DNA of 47,476 bases from JANPJV01 sp031425695 (GCA_031425695.1 JANPJV010000099.1:1-47476), one strand, 5' to 3'; numbered from the stretch's first letter, positions 8,423 to 17,114 are shown. The notes: generated from the sequence alone by a model not told the origin. Translations and numbers: made by a program.

Positions 8423-9235
8423 ATGGTCAACGCGACACCAGCGCAGGTCAGCGGCCTCTTCATCTACCCGATCAAATCCTGCGCTGCGATAGCGCCGAAA
8501 GCGGCGGAGGTCGAGCGGCGGGGGCTCAAGCATGATCGACGCTACATGCTCGTCGATGAGCAGGGGCAGTTCGTCACCGGACGCCACTTGGGAATGCTCG
8601 TGCGCGTGACAGCCAATCCGGGCACGCACGGCCTGCATGTGTCGGCGCCCGGGATGGAAACGCTGACCGTACGCCATCCACGCGACGAAACCCGGCGCCG
8701 GGTGAGCATCTGGGGGCAGGCGGTGAGCGCTCTAGATGCCGGTGATACCGCGGCCGAATGGTTCAGCAACTTCTGCGGTCGCAGCTTGCGGCTGGTGTAT
8801 GCCGATGCGGTCATGCAGCGTCCGGTCGACCCGGCCTACGGGAATCCCGACGATGCGGTGGCGTTTCCGGACGGCTATCCGTTGCTGCTGATCTCGCAGC
8901 AGGCGGTCGACGAGCTTTCCGAGCGCGTCGGTCGCAGGATGGAGCCGGGGCGGTTCCGGCCGAACCTGGTCATCAGCGGTGTGGGTGCGCACGCCGAAGA
9001 CGGCTGGCGGCAGGTACGCATCGGCCCGGTGTTGTTCGATGTGGTAAAACGCTGCGTGCGCTGCGTATTCACCACGGTCGATCCGGCGACGGGCGATCGC
9101 AGCATCGATGGCGAGCCGCTGAAGACGCTCAAGGGCTATCGCCACGATGGCAGCGGGATCATCTTCGGACAGAACCTGATCCCGCGCTCGAAGGGGTCAG
9201 TACACCTCGGCGACGCGGTCGAGGTCATCGAATAA
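8423..9235 (+). CDS. MOSC domain protein (YcbX-like)
   Basis: MOSC proteins are molybdenum-cofactor or sulfur-carrier domain enzymes; YcbX acts in reduction of N-hydroxylated compounds. The N-terminal beta-barrel motif GLFIYPIKSC is followed by a MOSC domain with the conserved cysteine in VKRCVRCVFTTVDP and the C-terminal FGQNLIP...GDAVEV. At 270 aa it lacks the C-terminal ferredoxin domain of E. coli YcbX and would need a separate electron donor. Start ATG at 8423 matches the family N-terminus; the frame is open upstream into repeat H1. A GATAAT at 8390-8395 could be a -10 element, unproven. Confidence 0.9.
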   Translation: MVNATPAQVSGLFIYPIKSCAAIAPKAAEVERRGLKHDRRYMLVDEQGQFVTGRHLGMLVRVTANPGTHGLHVSAPGMETLTVRHPRDETRRRVSIWGQAVSALDAGDTAAEWFSNFCGRSLRLVYADAVMQRPVDPAYGNPDDAVAFPDGYPLLLISQQAVDELSERVGRRMEPGRFRPNLVISGVGAHAEDGWRQVRIGPVLFDVVKRCVRCVFTTVDPATGDRSIDGEPLKTLKGYRHDGSGIIFGQNLIPRSKGSVHLGDAVEVIE

Positions 9236-9374
9236 ATGCTCTAGCTGCCCTCCAAACAATCCGGCCCGCGGACCGCATCACGTGGTCCTTCGAGCCAGCT
9301 TGGGTTGCGTCGGCGTCAGCGCCTTTTCGGCGGGTGATTGCTCCTTCTCCATGGCTGGCAGCCGGGGAGCTTCC

Positions 9375-10946
9375 TTGTACGACTACATCATCGTCGGTGC
9401 CGGATCGTCCGGTTGCGTGCTGGCCAATCGTCTCAGCGCGGATGGCCGCCAGCGAATCCTGGTAATCGAAGCCGGTGGTCGCGACTGGCATCCGTTCGTG
9501 CACATGCCGGCCGGCCTTGCAAAACTGGTCGCGTACAAGTCCATGAACTGGGACTACAACACCGAGCCCGAGCCCAATCTCGATAACCGCCGGCTGTACT
9601 GGCCGCGCGGCCGCCTGCTCGGCGGCTCGAGCTCGATCAATGCGATGTGCTACATCCGCGGCCAGCGCGAGGACTATGACGCCTGGGCCGCGGCCGGCAA
9701 CTCGGGCTGGGGGTACGCCGACGTCCTGCCGTATTTCCGGCGCTCGGAAGACAACCAGCGTGGGGCCGATCCATGGCATGGAGTCGGCGGGCCGCTCTCG
9801 GTCAGTGATCTGCGCCATACGAATCCGTTGAGCCATGCTTTTCTCTCCGCTGCCGCCGCCAGCGGGCAGCCGATGAACGCTGACTTCAACGGTGCCAGCC
9901 AGCACGGGTTTGGCTTCTACCAGGTGACCCAGCGCAATGGCAGCCGCTGGAGCACGGCGGCGGGCTATCTCGCAGAGGCGCGGCAGCGCTCGAACGTGAC
10001 GGTGCTCACCCATGCGCAGGTCACGCGCGTGCTGTTCGAGCGTCAGCACGCGGTGGGCGTCGAAGTGCGTGTCGGCAAACGCCTGGAGCGCTTCGCCGCA
10101 CGTCGCGAGGTGCTGCTGAGTGGCGGCGCGATCAACTCGCCGCAACTGCTCATGCTGTCGGGCGTCGGGCCGGCCGATGCGCTGCGCGCGCACGGCATCG
10201 GCGTGCGCGTCGACGCCCCCGGGGTCGGCGCCAACCTGCACGACCACCTCGACATCTGCGTGTTGCGCAAAGCCAGCCAGAAGATCACCTACGACCAGCC
10301 CAACGATCTCCTGGTCGGACTCCAGTACCTGTTCACCAAGAGCGGCATCGGCACCTCGAATATCGCTGAATCCGGTGGTTTTGCGACCAGCACGCTTAGC
10401 GTAGATGGCCGGCCCGACCTGCAGTTCCACTTCGTGCCGGCAATGCTCGACGACCATGGTCGCAATCGCCTGCCCGGCCACGGCTACACCATGCACGCGT
10501 GCGCATTGCGCCCGGAATCGCGCGGCCATCTGGAGCTCGCCTCCGCCGATCCGCTGGCCAAGCCGCGCATCTTTGCAAACTACCTGAGCGCGCCGATCGA
10601 CCTGCGGTTGATGCTCGAAGGCATCCGCATCACCCGCGAAATCTTCGCCGCCGCACCGATGGCGCCGTTTGCCGATGCCGAGTTCGTACCAGGCGCTGCT
10701 ACCGCCAGCAAGAGCGAGCTCGAGGCTTTTGTGCGCCGCAAGGCCGAGACCATCTACCACCCGGTCGGTACCTGCCGCATGGGCACGGACGCCGCCGCCG
10801 TCGTCGACCCGCACCTGCGCGTGCGCGGCACCACGGGCCTGCGCGTCATCGACGCCTCGATCATGCCCACCCTCGTCAGCGGCAACACCAACGCCCCGAC
10901 CATCATGATTGCCGAGAAGGCGAGCGACTTGATTTTGGCGGGGTGA
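9375..10946 (+). CDS. GMC-family FAD oxidoreductase (choline dehydrogenase-like)
   Basis: Flavoprotein alcohol dehydrogenase. Near the N-terminus is the dinucleotide-binding YDYIIVGAGSSGC, then WPRGRLLGGSSSINAM (GMC signature 1), then SGGAINSPQLLMLSGVG (signature 2). The C-terminal active-site region has YHPVGTCRMG and NTNAPTIMIAEK. I chose the TTG at 9375 because GGGGAG lies 6 bp upstream and the protein then begins at the canonical YDYIIVGAG. ATG at 9351 would add eight residues without a ribosome site. No betaine aldehyde dehydrogenase or BetI is adjacent, so the substrate is unknown; aliphatic or aromatic alcohols are as likely as choline. An AlkB-type monooxygenase occurs about 35 kb away. 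Confidence 0.93.
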   Translation: MYDYIIVGAGSSGCVLANRLSADGRQRILVIEAGGRDWHPFVHMPAGLAKLVAYKSMNWDYNTEPEPNLDNRRLYWPRGRLLGGSSSINAMCYIRGQREDYDAWAAAGNSGWGYADVLPYFRRSEDNQRGADPWHGVGGPLSVSDLRHTNPLSHAFLSAAAASGQPMNADFNGASQHGFGFYQVTQRNGSRWSTAAGYLAEARQRSNVTVLTHAQVTRVLFERQHAVGVEVRVGKRLERFAARREVLLSGGAINSPQLLMLSGVGPADALRAHGIGVRVDAPGVGANLHDHLDICVLRKASQKITYDQPNDLLVGLQYLFTKSGIGTSNIAESGGFATSTLSVDGRPDLQFHFVPAMLDDHGRNRLPGHGYTMHACALRPESRGHLELASADPLAKPRIFANYLSAPIDLRLMLEGIRITREIFAAAPMAPFADAEFVPGAATASKSELEAFVRRKAETIYHPVGTCRMGTDAAAVVDPHLRVRGTTGLRVIDASIMPTLVSGNTNAPTIMIAEKASDLILAG

Positions 10947-10951
10947 GAGCG

Positions 10952-11060
10952 GGTTGTTGGTTCTTGGTTGCTGGTTCTTGGAAGCGTGTGCTTCTCAGCC
11001 GGACCCAGGACCCAGGAACCAGGAACCAGGAACAGGAACAGGAACCAGGAACCAGGAACC
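10952..11060. repeat. Palindrome with short tandem units, family I
   Basis: The left arm (10952-10982) is built of GGTTCTTGGTTGCT-like units and the right arm (about 11005-11060) of AGGAACC units repeated in tandem (CCAGGAACCAGGAACC). The two arms are inverse complements. It fills the gap between the GMC gene and the thioesterase gene. Copy number elsewhere is unknown. Confidence 0.8.
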
Positions 11061-11107
11061 ATTGACCTGCACAGCGGTGCCGGTTACCCAAGCTAGAATG
11101 CGCGGCC

Positions 11108-11575
11108 ATGGATGGTCGAACAGGTGTGCGGATGGCGCAGGATGGAGAGGCACCTATCGAGCCTCGCGGCAGCTTGCCACGCTTGCGCATCGTTCCCGAC
11201 CAGCGCGGCTTTCCGGCACATATCGGGCCTTTCTACGAGGTCGCGCTCGAGCACGGTATGCGGCGGGCGCTGCTGCTCGATCAGCGGCATTTGAATGCCC
11301 AAGGCATCGTCGACGGCGGCGTGCTCGCGAGCTTTGCTGATTTCCTGCTCACCCGGACGGTTGGCGACGAGCTCGGCCCGGACCTGGCTTACGTCACCAT
11401 CGAGCTCAGCTGCCAGTTCCACGCCGCTGCCCACAGTGGTCGCTGGCTCTATGGGGAAGCCCAGATCCTGCGCCGCACCGGTTCGCTGGTGTTCGCCGCC
11501 GGCGAGCTCTTCGACCAGAACCGCCGCGTGGCATTTGCCAGCGGGATCTGGAAGATGATCGAAGCGGAGAGCTAG
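11108..11575 (+). CDS. PaaI-type hotdog thioesterase
   Basis: Single hotdog-fold domain of 155 aa. The active-site helix region reads LNAQGIVDGGVLASFAD, matching the PaaI/YbgC pattern N-x-x-G-x-x-x-GG-x-x-x-x-x-x-D. The histidine usual in the HGG motif is Asp here (VDGG). The C-terminal strand VAFASGIWKM is typical. It probably hydrolyses an acyl-CoA or aryl-CoA in the cytoplasm. The start is ATG at 11108; ATG at 11132 is the alternative. Confidence 0.88.
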   Translation: MDGRTGVRMAQDGEAPIEPRGSLPRLRIVPDQRGFPAHIGPFYEVALEHGMRRALLLDQRHLNAQGIVDGGVLASFADFLLTRTVGDELGPDLAYVTIELSCQFHAAAHSGRWLYGEAQILRRTGSLVFAAGELFDQNRRVAFASGIWKMIEAES

Positions 11576-11768
11576 GTTTCGGCTTTCGGTTTCGGTTTCG
11601 GAACCAGCGGAAGCCGCGCGGTTCGACTTCCGCTTTTGTTCATTCCGACACCGACAACCGCAACCAACACGACTCGTGTTTGGGTTTTCGGTTTCGGAAG
11701 AAGCGGAAGCTTGGGATCGATGCCTGGCTCGGCTCTAACCGAAACCGTCAACCGAAACCGACACCGCT
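11574..11768. repeat. Palindromic repeat region, family J
   Basis: Left side: TTTCGGTTTCGG units with GGAAGCCGCG. Centre: TTCGGTTTCGGAAGAAGCGGAAG. Right side: the complements CCGAAACCGTCAACCGAAACC. Several arms can pair with one another. It occupies the whole gap between the convergent thioesterase and M48 peptidase genes, where a bidirectional transcript end would be expected. Confidence 0.78.
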
Positions 11769-11769
11769 C

Positions 11770-13722
11770 CTACCCTTCAATGATCGGCGGTAGCGGGCAG
11801 TGCAGCAGGCTGCAGATCAGGCGAAAGAGCTCGGCTTCCTCGACGAGGATGCGGCCGTCGTGGCTGACCGTGGTCGCGAGCGCGAGGATCAGGGTTTCCT
11901 TTGCGGCTGGCATCAGGTTGTCGAGCTGGGGCAATGCCTCATCCAGCTGGCGAATCCAGTCACCCGCAACGGCATAGGGCTCGGCGTTGCCGGGAAAGAG
12001 CACGGCGGCGCCGGCGAGATAGGCGTGACGCGCCGTGGTCGGGTCGCTATGGCCGTGGTGGGCGAGCACGGCCAGCAGCGCGGAGCCGGCCATGCGCACT
12101 TCCGAGAGCTTTCCCTTGCCGTGCAGCTTGTGGCTGGGATCGAGGTTCTCGCGCAGCTGCTGGCGGGTGATGCGCGCGAGCACGTATTCGAAGATGTCGA
12201 TGCGGCCGTCGATGTGGATGAGTGCTTCGATCGCATCGATGAGCAGGCGCAACTCGGACGGCGGGCGCCGGCGCAGGGCGGGTAGTGCCATCTGCGCCAA
12301 TGGCAGGCGCTGGGCCGAATGGATCGCGGCGGCGATCTCGATCAGCTCGCCGGTGCCTTGCGCGCGCGCCGCGCCGAGGCGTTTCTCGATCTCTGCAAGA
12401 TGCAGCGTGCGCGCGCCGGGATCACGCGACGCCAGCAGCGCCAGCACCAGATCGATCGCACGTTCGCGCATGTGTGCGGCAGCAGTCAGGATCGGCGGCA
12501 GCGAAAGGCGCATGGCCACGGCGTAATCGACATGGGCCATGGCCGGGTTGGCGATTTGCTCGACCACTTCGCGCGGCGTAGGTGCCTGCAGTTGCTCGGG
12601 CGGCACGGAGGGCGCGGCCTTCGGTGGCGGACCGGCGGTTGCCATGCCGCCGAACGCGGACACCAGTGCGCGCGCGTCGGGCGGATCGGCATCCCCGGAA
12701 ACCCCGTCGAACTTGCCTTCCGCCAGGGCCAGCGTCGCCAGCAGCTGCGGATCGAAGCGCGGGTCGATGCGTTTGATGCGATCCACGAGCGGCGGGTGCG
12801 TGGCGGTCAGCGCGCTGTAGCCCACGCCGTCTCCGAACAACATGTGCGAGACCTCCTCACCCTCTGTCCGGGTGAGCTTCGAGCCCGCGGAAAAGGCACC
12901 GATCTTCATCAGCGCGCCGCTGAGGCCATGGCTCAGCCGGGTGAACTGCACCGCCGACGCGTCGGCCAGATACTCGCGCTGGCGCGAGATCGAAGCCTTG
13001 ATCATGCGGCCGCAGAACACGCCGACGTAGCCGAGAATCATCACCGCGAGCGCAATCAGCAGCAGTGCGTTGCCCTCCTTGCGGCTGCCGCCGAAGCGCA
13101 TGTGCTCCAGCACCTTGCGGCCGGTGAGGCCAAGCACCAGCAAGCCGAAGATGAGCCCCATGAGTTTGAGGTTGAGGCGCATGTCGCCATTCAACACGTG
13201 GCTGAATTCGTGTGCGATCACACCCTGCAGCTCGTCACGGCTGAGCCGGTCGAGTGCGCCACGGGTGACCGCGATGGCCGCGTCGGAGGGCGAGTGCCCG
13301 GCCGCGAAGGCGTTGATCCCGGACTCCTGGTCCAGCACATAGATCTCCGGGACCGGCACGCCGGATGCAATCGACATCTCCTCGACCACGTTGCGCAGGC
13401 GCTTGAGATGAAAGTCGCGCGGATCCTCCGGCACCAGCGTGCCCCCGAGGCCACGGGCGACGGTGCCGCCGCCCTCGCGCAGGCTCATGGTCTTGAACAG
13501 GCTGCCGAGCAGGATCACGGCCAGGGTGATGACCGTCGTCGCGATCAGGGTCGGCAGCAGCGCCGCCTGCGCGTCCGGATCGCCGGGATCGGCGTTGAAA
13601 CCAAATACGAACAGCACCACCACATCGATGGCCAGCACGATCGTGATCACCGCGAGCAGGAACAACACCAGCAGCCGCCGCGTCTTGCCGCGTGCGGCTG
13701 CCTGATGTTCGAAAAAGTTCAC
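11770..13722 (-). CDS. M48-family membrane metallopeptidase with C-terminal TerB-like region
   Basis: HtpX/Ste24-type zinc protease. Two N-terminal helices (about 16-41 and 55-75) are followed by the catalytic HEFSHVLNGD (zinc ligands His171 and His175, Glu172) and the third-ligand region ISRQREYLADASAVQF after a further pair of helices. At 650 aa it is about twice the length of HtpX. The C-terminal 300 residues are soluble and helical, ending with acidic patches (VSHDGRILVEEAELF) that resemble TerB-like domains. It lies 20 bp downstream of lemA, a pairing I know from many proteobacteria. A role in membrane protein quality control is inferred. Confidence 0.9.
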   Translation of the reverse strand: MNFFEHQAAARGKTRRLLVLFLLAVITIVLAIDVVVLFVFGFNADPGDPDAQAALLPTLIATTVITLAVILLGSLFKTMSLREGGGTVARGLGGTLVPEDPRDFHLKRLRNVVEEMSIASGVPVPEIYVLDQESGINAFAAGHSPSDAAIAVTRGALDRLSRDELQGVIAHEFSHVLNGDMRLNLKLMGLIFGLLVLGLTGRKVLEHMRFGGSRKEGNALLLIALAVMILGYVGVFCGRMIKASISRQREYLADASAVQFTRLSHGLSGALMKIGAFSAGSKLTRTEGEEVSHMLFGDGVGYSALTATHPPLVDRIKRIDPRFDPQLLATLALAEGKFDGVSGDADPPDARALVSAFGGMATAGPPPKAAPSVPPEQLQAPTPREVVEQIANPAMAHVDYAVAMRLSLPPILTAAAHMRERAIDLVLALLASRDPGARTLHLAEIEKRLGAARAQGTGELIEIAAAIHSAQRLPLAQMALPALRRRPPSELRLLIDAIEALIHIDGRIDIFEYVLARITRQQLRENLDPSHKLHGKGKLSEVRMAGSALLAVLAHHGHSDPTTARHAYLAGAAVLFPGNAEPYAVAGDWIRQLDEALPQLDNLMPAAKETLILALATTVSHDGRILVEEAELFRLICSLLHCPLPPIIEG

Positions 13723-13742
13723 CGGACCCGCCCTTGCGGCCT

Positions 13743-14333
13743 TCAGCCGAAGCTGACGCGGGGTACCTCGCGCTTGGCGGGATCATCGAGTTCCAGATAC
13801 ACCGCAGGGCCGAAGGCGAACATGCCGGCCAGCAGGTTGTTGGGGAACACTTCGCGCTTGTTGTTGTAGCCGAGCACGGCGTCGTTATAGGCCTGCCGGG
13901 AAAAAGCGACCTTGTTCTCGGTGCTGGTCAGCTCTTCGGAGAGCTGCATCATGGTGGTGTTGGCTTTCAGGTCGGGGTACGCCTCGGACAACGCGAACAA
14001 GCGCCCGAGCGCGCCACTCAGCTGGTTCTCCGATGCGGCGAGTTGCTGGACTGCGGCAGCATCGCCCGGATTGGCGCTGGCCGCCCGCAATCCCGCCACC
14101 GCCGTGTTGCGCGCCTGAATGACCGCTTCTAGCGTTTCGCGCTCGTGCTTGATATAGCCCTTGGCGATCTCAACCAGATTGGGGATGAGGTCATGCCGTC
14201 GGGTCAGCTGCACGTCGATCTGGCTGAACGCATTCTTGTAGGCATTGCGCGCGGTGACCAGTGCGTTGTAAATGGCAACCAGGAAGAACCCGAGGACCAG
14301 CACGATGCCCAGCAGAACAAGTGTAGAAAGCAT
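13743..14333 (-). CDS. lemA: LemA family protein
   Basis: Single-span membrane protein of 196 aa. It has an N-terminal helix (about 3-22), then the family hallmark VTARNAYKNAFSQIDVQLTRRHDLIPNLVE and a long helical bundle. The C-terminus FAFGPAVYLELDD is typical. Its biochemical function is not known. It is the first gene of a two-gene unit with the M48 peptidase, which suggests joint action. Confidence 0.93.
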   Translation of the reverse strand: MLSTLVLLGIVLVLGFFLVAIYNALVTARNAYKNAFSQIDVQLTRRHDLIPNLVEIAKGYIKHERETLEAVIQARNTAVAGLRAASANPGDAAAVQQLAASENQLSGALGRLFALSEAYPDLKANTTMMQLSEELTSTENKVAFSRQAYNDAVLGYNNKREVFPNNLLAGMFAFGPAVYLELDDPAKREVPRVSFG

Positions 14334-14382
14334 GGATCACGCCCTCCATCGATCATGCGAAACGCGCTACGATTCAACGTAG

Positions 14383-14430
14383 GTGGCACATCGGATGTGC
14401 CACTATTTCAATGGCTTAAGCCATTGAAAT
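14383..14430. repeat. Twin perfect palindromes, family K, copy 1
   Basis: Two adjacent perfect palindromes upstream of lemA. The first is GTGGCACATC-G-GATGTGCCAC (14383-14403). The second is a 26-bp perfect palindrome at 14405-14430 with half-site ATTTCAATGGCTT. Both motifs recur in the other order at 25378-25427. Just beyond, GCGTCTGAAAG (from 14464) and CTTCAGACG (near 14505) form another inverted pair. The rest of the 252-bp gap shows no gene. Confidence 0.85.
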
Positions 14431-14585
14431 GCAGCGAAACAAAAATCACACTTTTGGTGTAGCGCGTCTGAAAGTCGTTGCGGAGCAACGTACCAGGATG
14501 GCCGCTTCAGACGTTGTGACAAAAGTCAGCATAGCATGCGGTCGAGAGACTGCCCGCGAAAGGCACGACGAGCACAAGGTGCCCA

Positions 14586-15869
14586 ATGCACACAAAACGC
14601 AATTTCCATTCAATGCTCCTGGCCCTGGTGGGCGCGCTCAATCTTTCGGCGGCCGCCGCGTCGATTGACCCGACCGCGCCGCCGGTGGTGGCTGATCCCG
14701 TGGCCGACGAAATCCGCGCATGGGCGCAGACCATCGTCGCCAGCGGCGCCACGCCGGCACTGGCAGTGGCCGTGGTGCGACGGGACCAGCCGGACCTTCT
14801 GATCAGTCTCGGCGAGACCGTGGCGGGCAGCGGGGAGGCGGTCGATACGCACACGGTGTTCCGCCTGGCGTCGGTCTCCAAGGGTTTCGCCGCGACCTTG
14901 CTGGCGGTGCTGGCCGACGCTGGCTTCCTGACGCTCGACCAGAGCATCGTCGAGCTGGTTCCCGGCCTGCAGCTGGCTGATCCCAATGCCGCGTCGGCAT
15001 TGACGCTCGAGCGCCTGCTCAGCCACCAGACCGGCCTGCCGCATCACACCGGTGACATGAAGCTCGAGGCGAATGCGCCGCTGGTCGACCTCATCACCTC
15101 GCTACCGAAGATCCGCCCGGCGTGTGCGGTTGGCGGTTGCTACGCCTACCAGAACGTAATGTTCAATGTCGCCTCCGACGTTGCCTTCAACGCGGTCGGC
15201 AGCTTCTTCCAGCTGGAGTTGCAAAAGCGCCTGTTGCTGCCGCTGGACATGCGCGATTCCTCGGTCGGGCGCGAAGCCCTGATGTCCGGCACCTCGTGGG
15301 CGCGTCCGCACGTCTACACCTCACGCGGATGGACCGCAGTCGATCCCAAGCCCACCTACTACCAACTGCCCGCGGCAGCCGGGGTCAATGCCAGCATCCA
15401 CGACGTCGCCAAGTGGATCCATGCGCATCTCGGTGCCAATCCTGACGTGCTCTCTCCGGAAGTGCTGAGCGCAATCCAGACCACGCGCATCAACACGCCG
15501 GGTGAGATGGCTGGGCCGCAATGGCGGCGCGACCGCGTTCGCTCGGCCGGCTACGCGCTCGGCTGGCGCGTGTTCGACTACGCGGGGCAGCGACTGGTCT
15601 TCCATGCCGGTGCAGTTCAGGGCTATCGGGCGATGGTTGGGATTTTTCCCGAGCGTGGTTTCGGGATGGCGGTGCTGTGGAATTCGAACAGCGGTGTGCC
15701 CGGCGGCATATTCCCCTTGACCCTCGATCGCGAGCTCGGCTTGCCGGGACCCGACTGGCTCAACGTCGTGCAGCTGCAGGCCAGCGCCGCACGCCTGGCA
15801 CGCCGGATCCACGCCCGGCAACTGGCGACGCCGAAAGGCAGTTCGGGGAAGCGCCGCAAGTCGGGGTAG
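14586..15869 (+). CDS. Exported serine hydrolase of the beta-lactamase / class C fold
   Basis: Penicillin-binding-protein-like serine esterase or peptidase, 427 aa. It has a signal peptide (1-25, ending SAAAAS). The active-site SVSK at residues 96-99 (nucleophile Ser96), YxN at Tyr188-Asn190 and a C-terminal HAG motif in FHAGAVQGY match the three beta-lactamase-fold motifs. The tail is basic (KGSSGKRRKSG). AAGGTG precedes the ATG. Most relatives are esterases or D-amino-acid peptidases, so resistance to beta-lactams should not be assumed from the family. Confidence 0.9.
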   Translation: MHTKRNFHSMLLALVGALNLSAAAASIDPTAPPVVADPVADEIRAWAQTIVASGATPALAVAVVRRDQPDLLISLGETVAGSGEAVDTHTVFRLASVSKGFAATLLAVLADAGFLTLDQSIVELVPGLQLADPNAASALTLERLLSHQTGLPHHTGDMKLEANAPLVDLITSLPKIRPACAVGGCYAYQNVMFNVASDVAFNAVGSFFQLELQKRLLLPLDMRDSSVGREALMSGTSWARPHVYTSRGWTAVDPKPTYYQLPAAAGVNASIHDVAKWIHAHLGANPDVLSPEVLSAIQTTRINTPGEMAGPQWRRDRVRSAGYALGWRVFDYAGQRLVFHAGAVQGYRAMVGIFPERGFGMAVLWNSNSGVPGGIFPLTLDRELGLPGPDWLNVVQLQASAARLARRIHARQLATPKGSSGKRRKSG

Positions 15870-15930
15870 TGAGAATAGATTTGTTTGTGTTCCGGGATCC
15901 GGCGCCGATGTTCGAGAGTGCGGAGCTCTG

Positions 15931-15970
15931 ATTTGGAGTGCGGCGCTCTGCGGAGCGCCGCACTCCAAAT
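15931..15970. terminator. Perfect 18-bp hairpin, family G copy 1, between convergent genes
   Basis: Half-site ATTTGGAGTGCGGCGCTC at 15931-15948, loop TGCG, exact complement at 15953-15970. It lies between the convergent serine hydrolase and TonB-lipoprotein genes, so it could end transcription from both sides. Related arms occur at 36513-36657 and start again at 47429. Terminator function is inferred; only a short T-rich stretch follows. Confidence 0.8.
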
Positions 15971-16018
15971 TTGTTAAGCGGCCTTTCCGGGCTGTTCGAG
16001 GCTCCCCCAGGCCCAACA

Positions 16019-17038
16019 CTAATCCAGGTTGAACTCCAGCCGCTGGCGCGCCTTGGCGGCGACCGGCTTGCCGTTCTCGATGCGTGGCGAGAACTTCCAC
16101 TGGCTGAGCGCACGGATGGCTTCGCGATCGAAGACGCGGCGCGGGTTGGCGTTGGCCACGGCCACGCCTTCGACATCGCCGGTCGCGGTCACGGTGAAGG
16201 ACAACTCGACCCAGCCTTCAGTACGACTGCGCAGGGCGTCTTTCGGATACTGCGCGTCGACCCGCCGGGTCAGCGCAAAGTCCTTGCTCTGCGGCGCGGT
16301 GGTCGATGCCACCGAGGGCGCTGGCGCGGCTGACGCCACCTGGGTGGGCGGCGTGGTCGCTGGCGTCGTGGTCGGCGGCGGCGCTGCACTTGAGGCTGCC
16401 GGACGCGCGGGCGTGGTGGCGGCTGTACGCGGCGGCGTGTTGTCGACGGGTGGCGCGACCGGCGGCGCTGCCGCGGCGGCGGCTGCAGCGGCGGCCTGCT
16501 CACGGGCGCGGGTTTCGGCCAGCTTGGCTTGCTCTTCTTCGGCCGCCTGCTTCTGGTCGGCTGCCCTGCGCTGGGCGACGATGCGCTGCTCAAGCGAGGT
16601 CACGATCACCGATGTCGGCGACGCGCGCTTCAGCAGCGCGACCGCGACTTGCGCCTCGTCGAGGCGGTTGCCGTCGATCAGTTGCTCGGTCACGCCTTGC
16701 GCCATCGGCATCAGCTCGAGGATGGCCAACTGGGCATGGCGGTTTTCAGGCTCGGCATCGAGCACGCGCAGGTAGTACTCGATCGCATTGTCACCAACCG
16801 GCTGCACCATGCGCTGCTCGCGCATCGCCGTGCTTGCGGCCGCCAGCAGTTGCGCGACCGTCAATGCCGGTGCGGCCTCTACCGGCGGGGCGACGGTGGG
16901 GGTCGCCGCAACCGGTGCCGCGGGAGCCGCTGGTGCGGGTTCGGGGGCATCGTCACCACAGCCCGACAAACTGCCGAGCGCTGCCAGCATCAGGATCAGC
17001 GGCAGGGCACGTACCGTATTTGCGTTGCCTTTATTCAT
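16019..17038 (-). CDS. Lipoprotein with C-terminal TonB domain
   Basis: From ATG at 17038 (GAGGTGA 5 bp upstream) the protein is 339 aa. A lipoprotein signal ends LGSLSGC, with the lipidated cysteine at 27. Next come a Pro/Ala-rich linker, a TPR-like helical part (about 50-165), an Ala/Glu coiled region, a second Pro/Thr-rich linker, and a TonB C-terminal domain (about 255-339: YPKDALRSRTEGWVELSFTV ... RQRLEFNLD). It lacks the N-terminal transmembrane anchor of a classic TonB. Residue +2 after the cysteine is Gly and +3/+4 are Asp, so sorting to the outer membrane is not certain. A perfect CRP/Clp-type site lies about 60 bp upstream. Confidence 0.85.
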   Translation of the reverse strand: MNKGNANTVRALPLILMLAALGSLSGCGDDAPEPAPAAPAAPVAATPTVAPPVEAAPALTVAQLLAAASTAMREQRMVQPVGDNAIEYYLRVLDAEPENRHAQLAILELMPMAQGVTEQLIDGNRLDEAQVAVALLKRASPTSVIVTSLEQRIVAQRRAADQKQAAEEEQAKLAETRAREQAAAAAAAAAAPPVAPPVDNTPPRTAATTPARPAASSAAPPPTTTPATTPPTQVASAAPAPSVASTTAPQSKDFALTRRVDAQYPKDALRSRTEGWVELSFTVTATGDVEGVAVANANPRRVFDREAIRALSQWKFSPRIENGKPVAAKARQRLEFNLD

Positions 17039-17094
17039 CAATCACCTCGCTCCCCATCTCGCCAAGTGAGCGCTTTTCCGCCTCCCCAGGTCGG

Positions 17095-17114
17095 ACTGTG
17101 ACCACAATCACAGT
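17095..17114. promoter_or_regulatory. Perfect CRP/Clp-type operator
   Basis: ACTGTGA-CCACAA-TCACAGT: two exact 7-bp inverted half-sites with a 6-bp spacer, containing the full CRP/Clp consensus TGTGA-N6-TCACA. The centre is about 66 bp upstream of the TonB-lipoprotein start. Hairpin orientation relative to prfA gives no T-tract on the transcribed side, so a terminator is less likely than a regulator site. Confidence 0.65.

Noticed and set aside
9225..10814. A 529-codon open frame on the minus strand opposite the GMC oxidoreductase gene.
   Set aside because: It is the antisense of a clearly conserved gene in GC-rich DNA, has low-complexity His/Arg/Gln composition and no recognisable domain. 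Similar shadows occur opposite rplY/pth (24497-26056), metH and the M48 gene.
10952..11060. Tandem AGGAACC units, briefly considered as a CRISPR remnant.
   Set aside because: Units are 7-8 bp without spacers, the arms form an inverted repeat, and no cas genes are near.
11781..11796. GGCGGTAGCGGGC, similar to an RfaH ops element, on the plus strand.
   Set aside because: It lies inside the 3' end of the M48 peptidase gene on the opposite strand, with no polysaccharide operon downstream.
14586..15869. An acquired beta-lactamase.
   Set aside because: The motifs fit the broad serine-hydrolase family; there are no mobile elements and base composition equals the surroundings.
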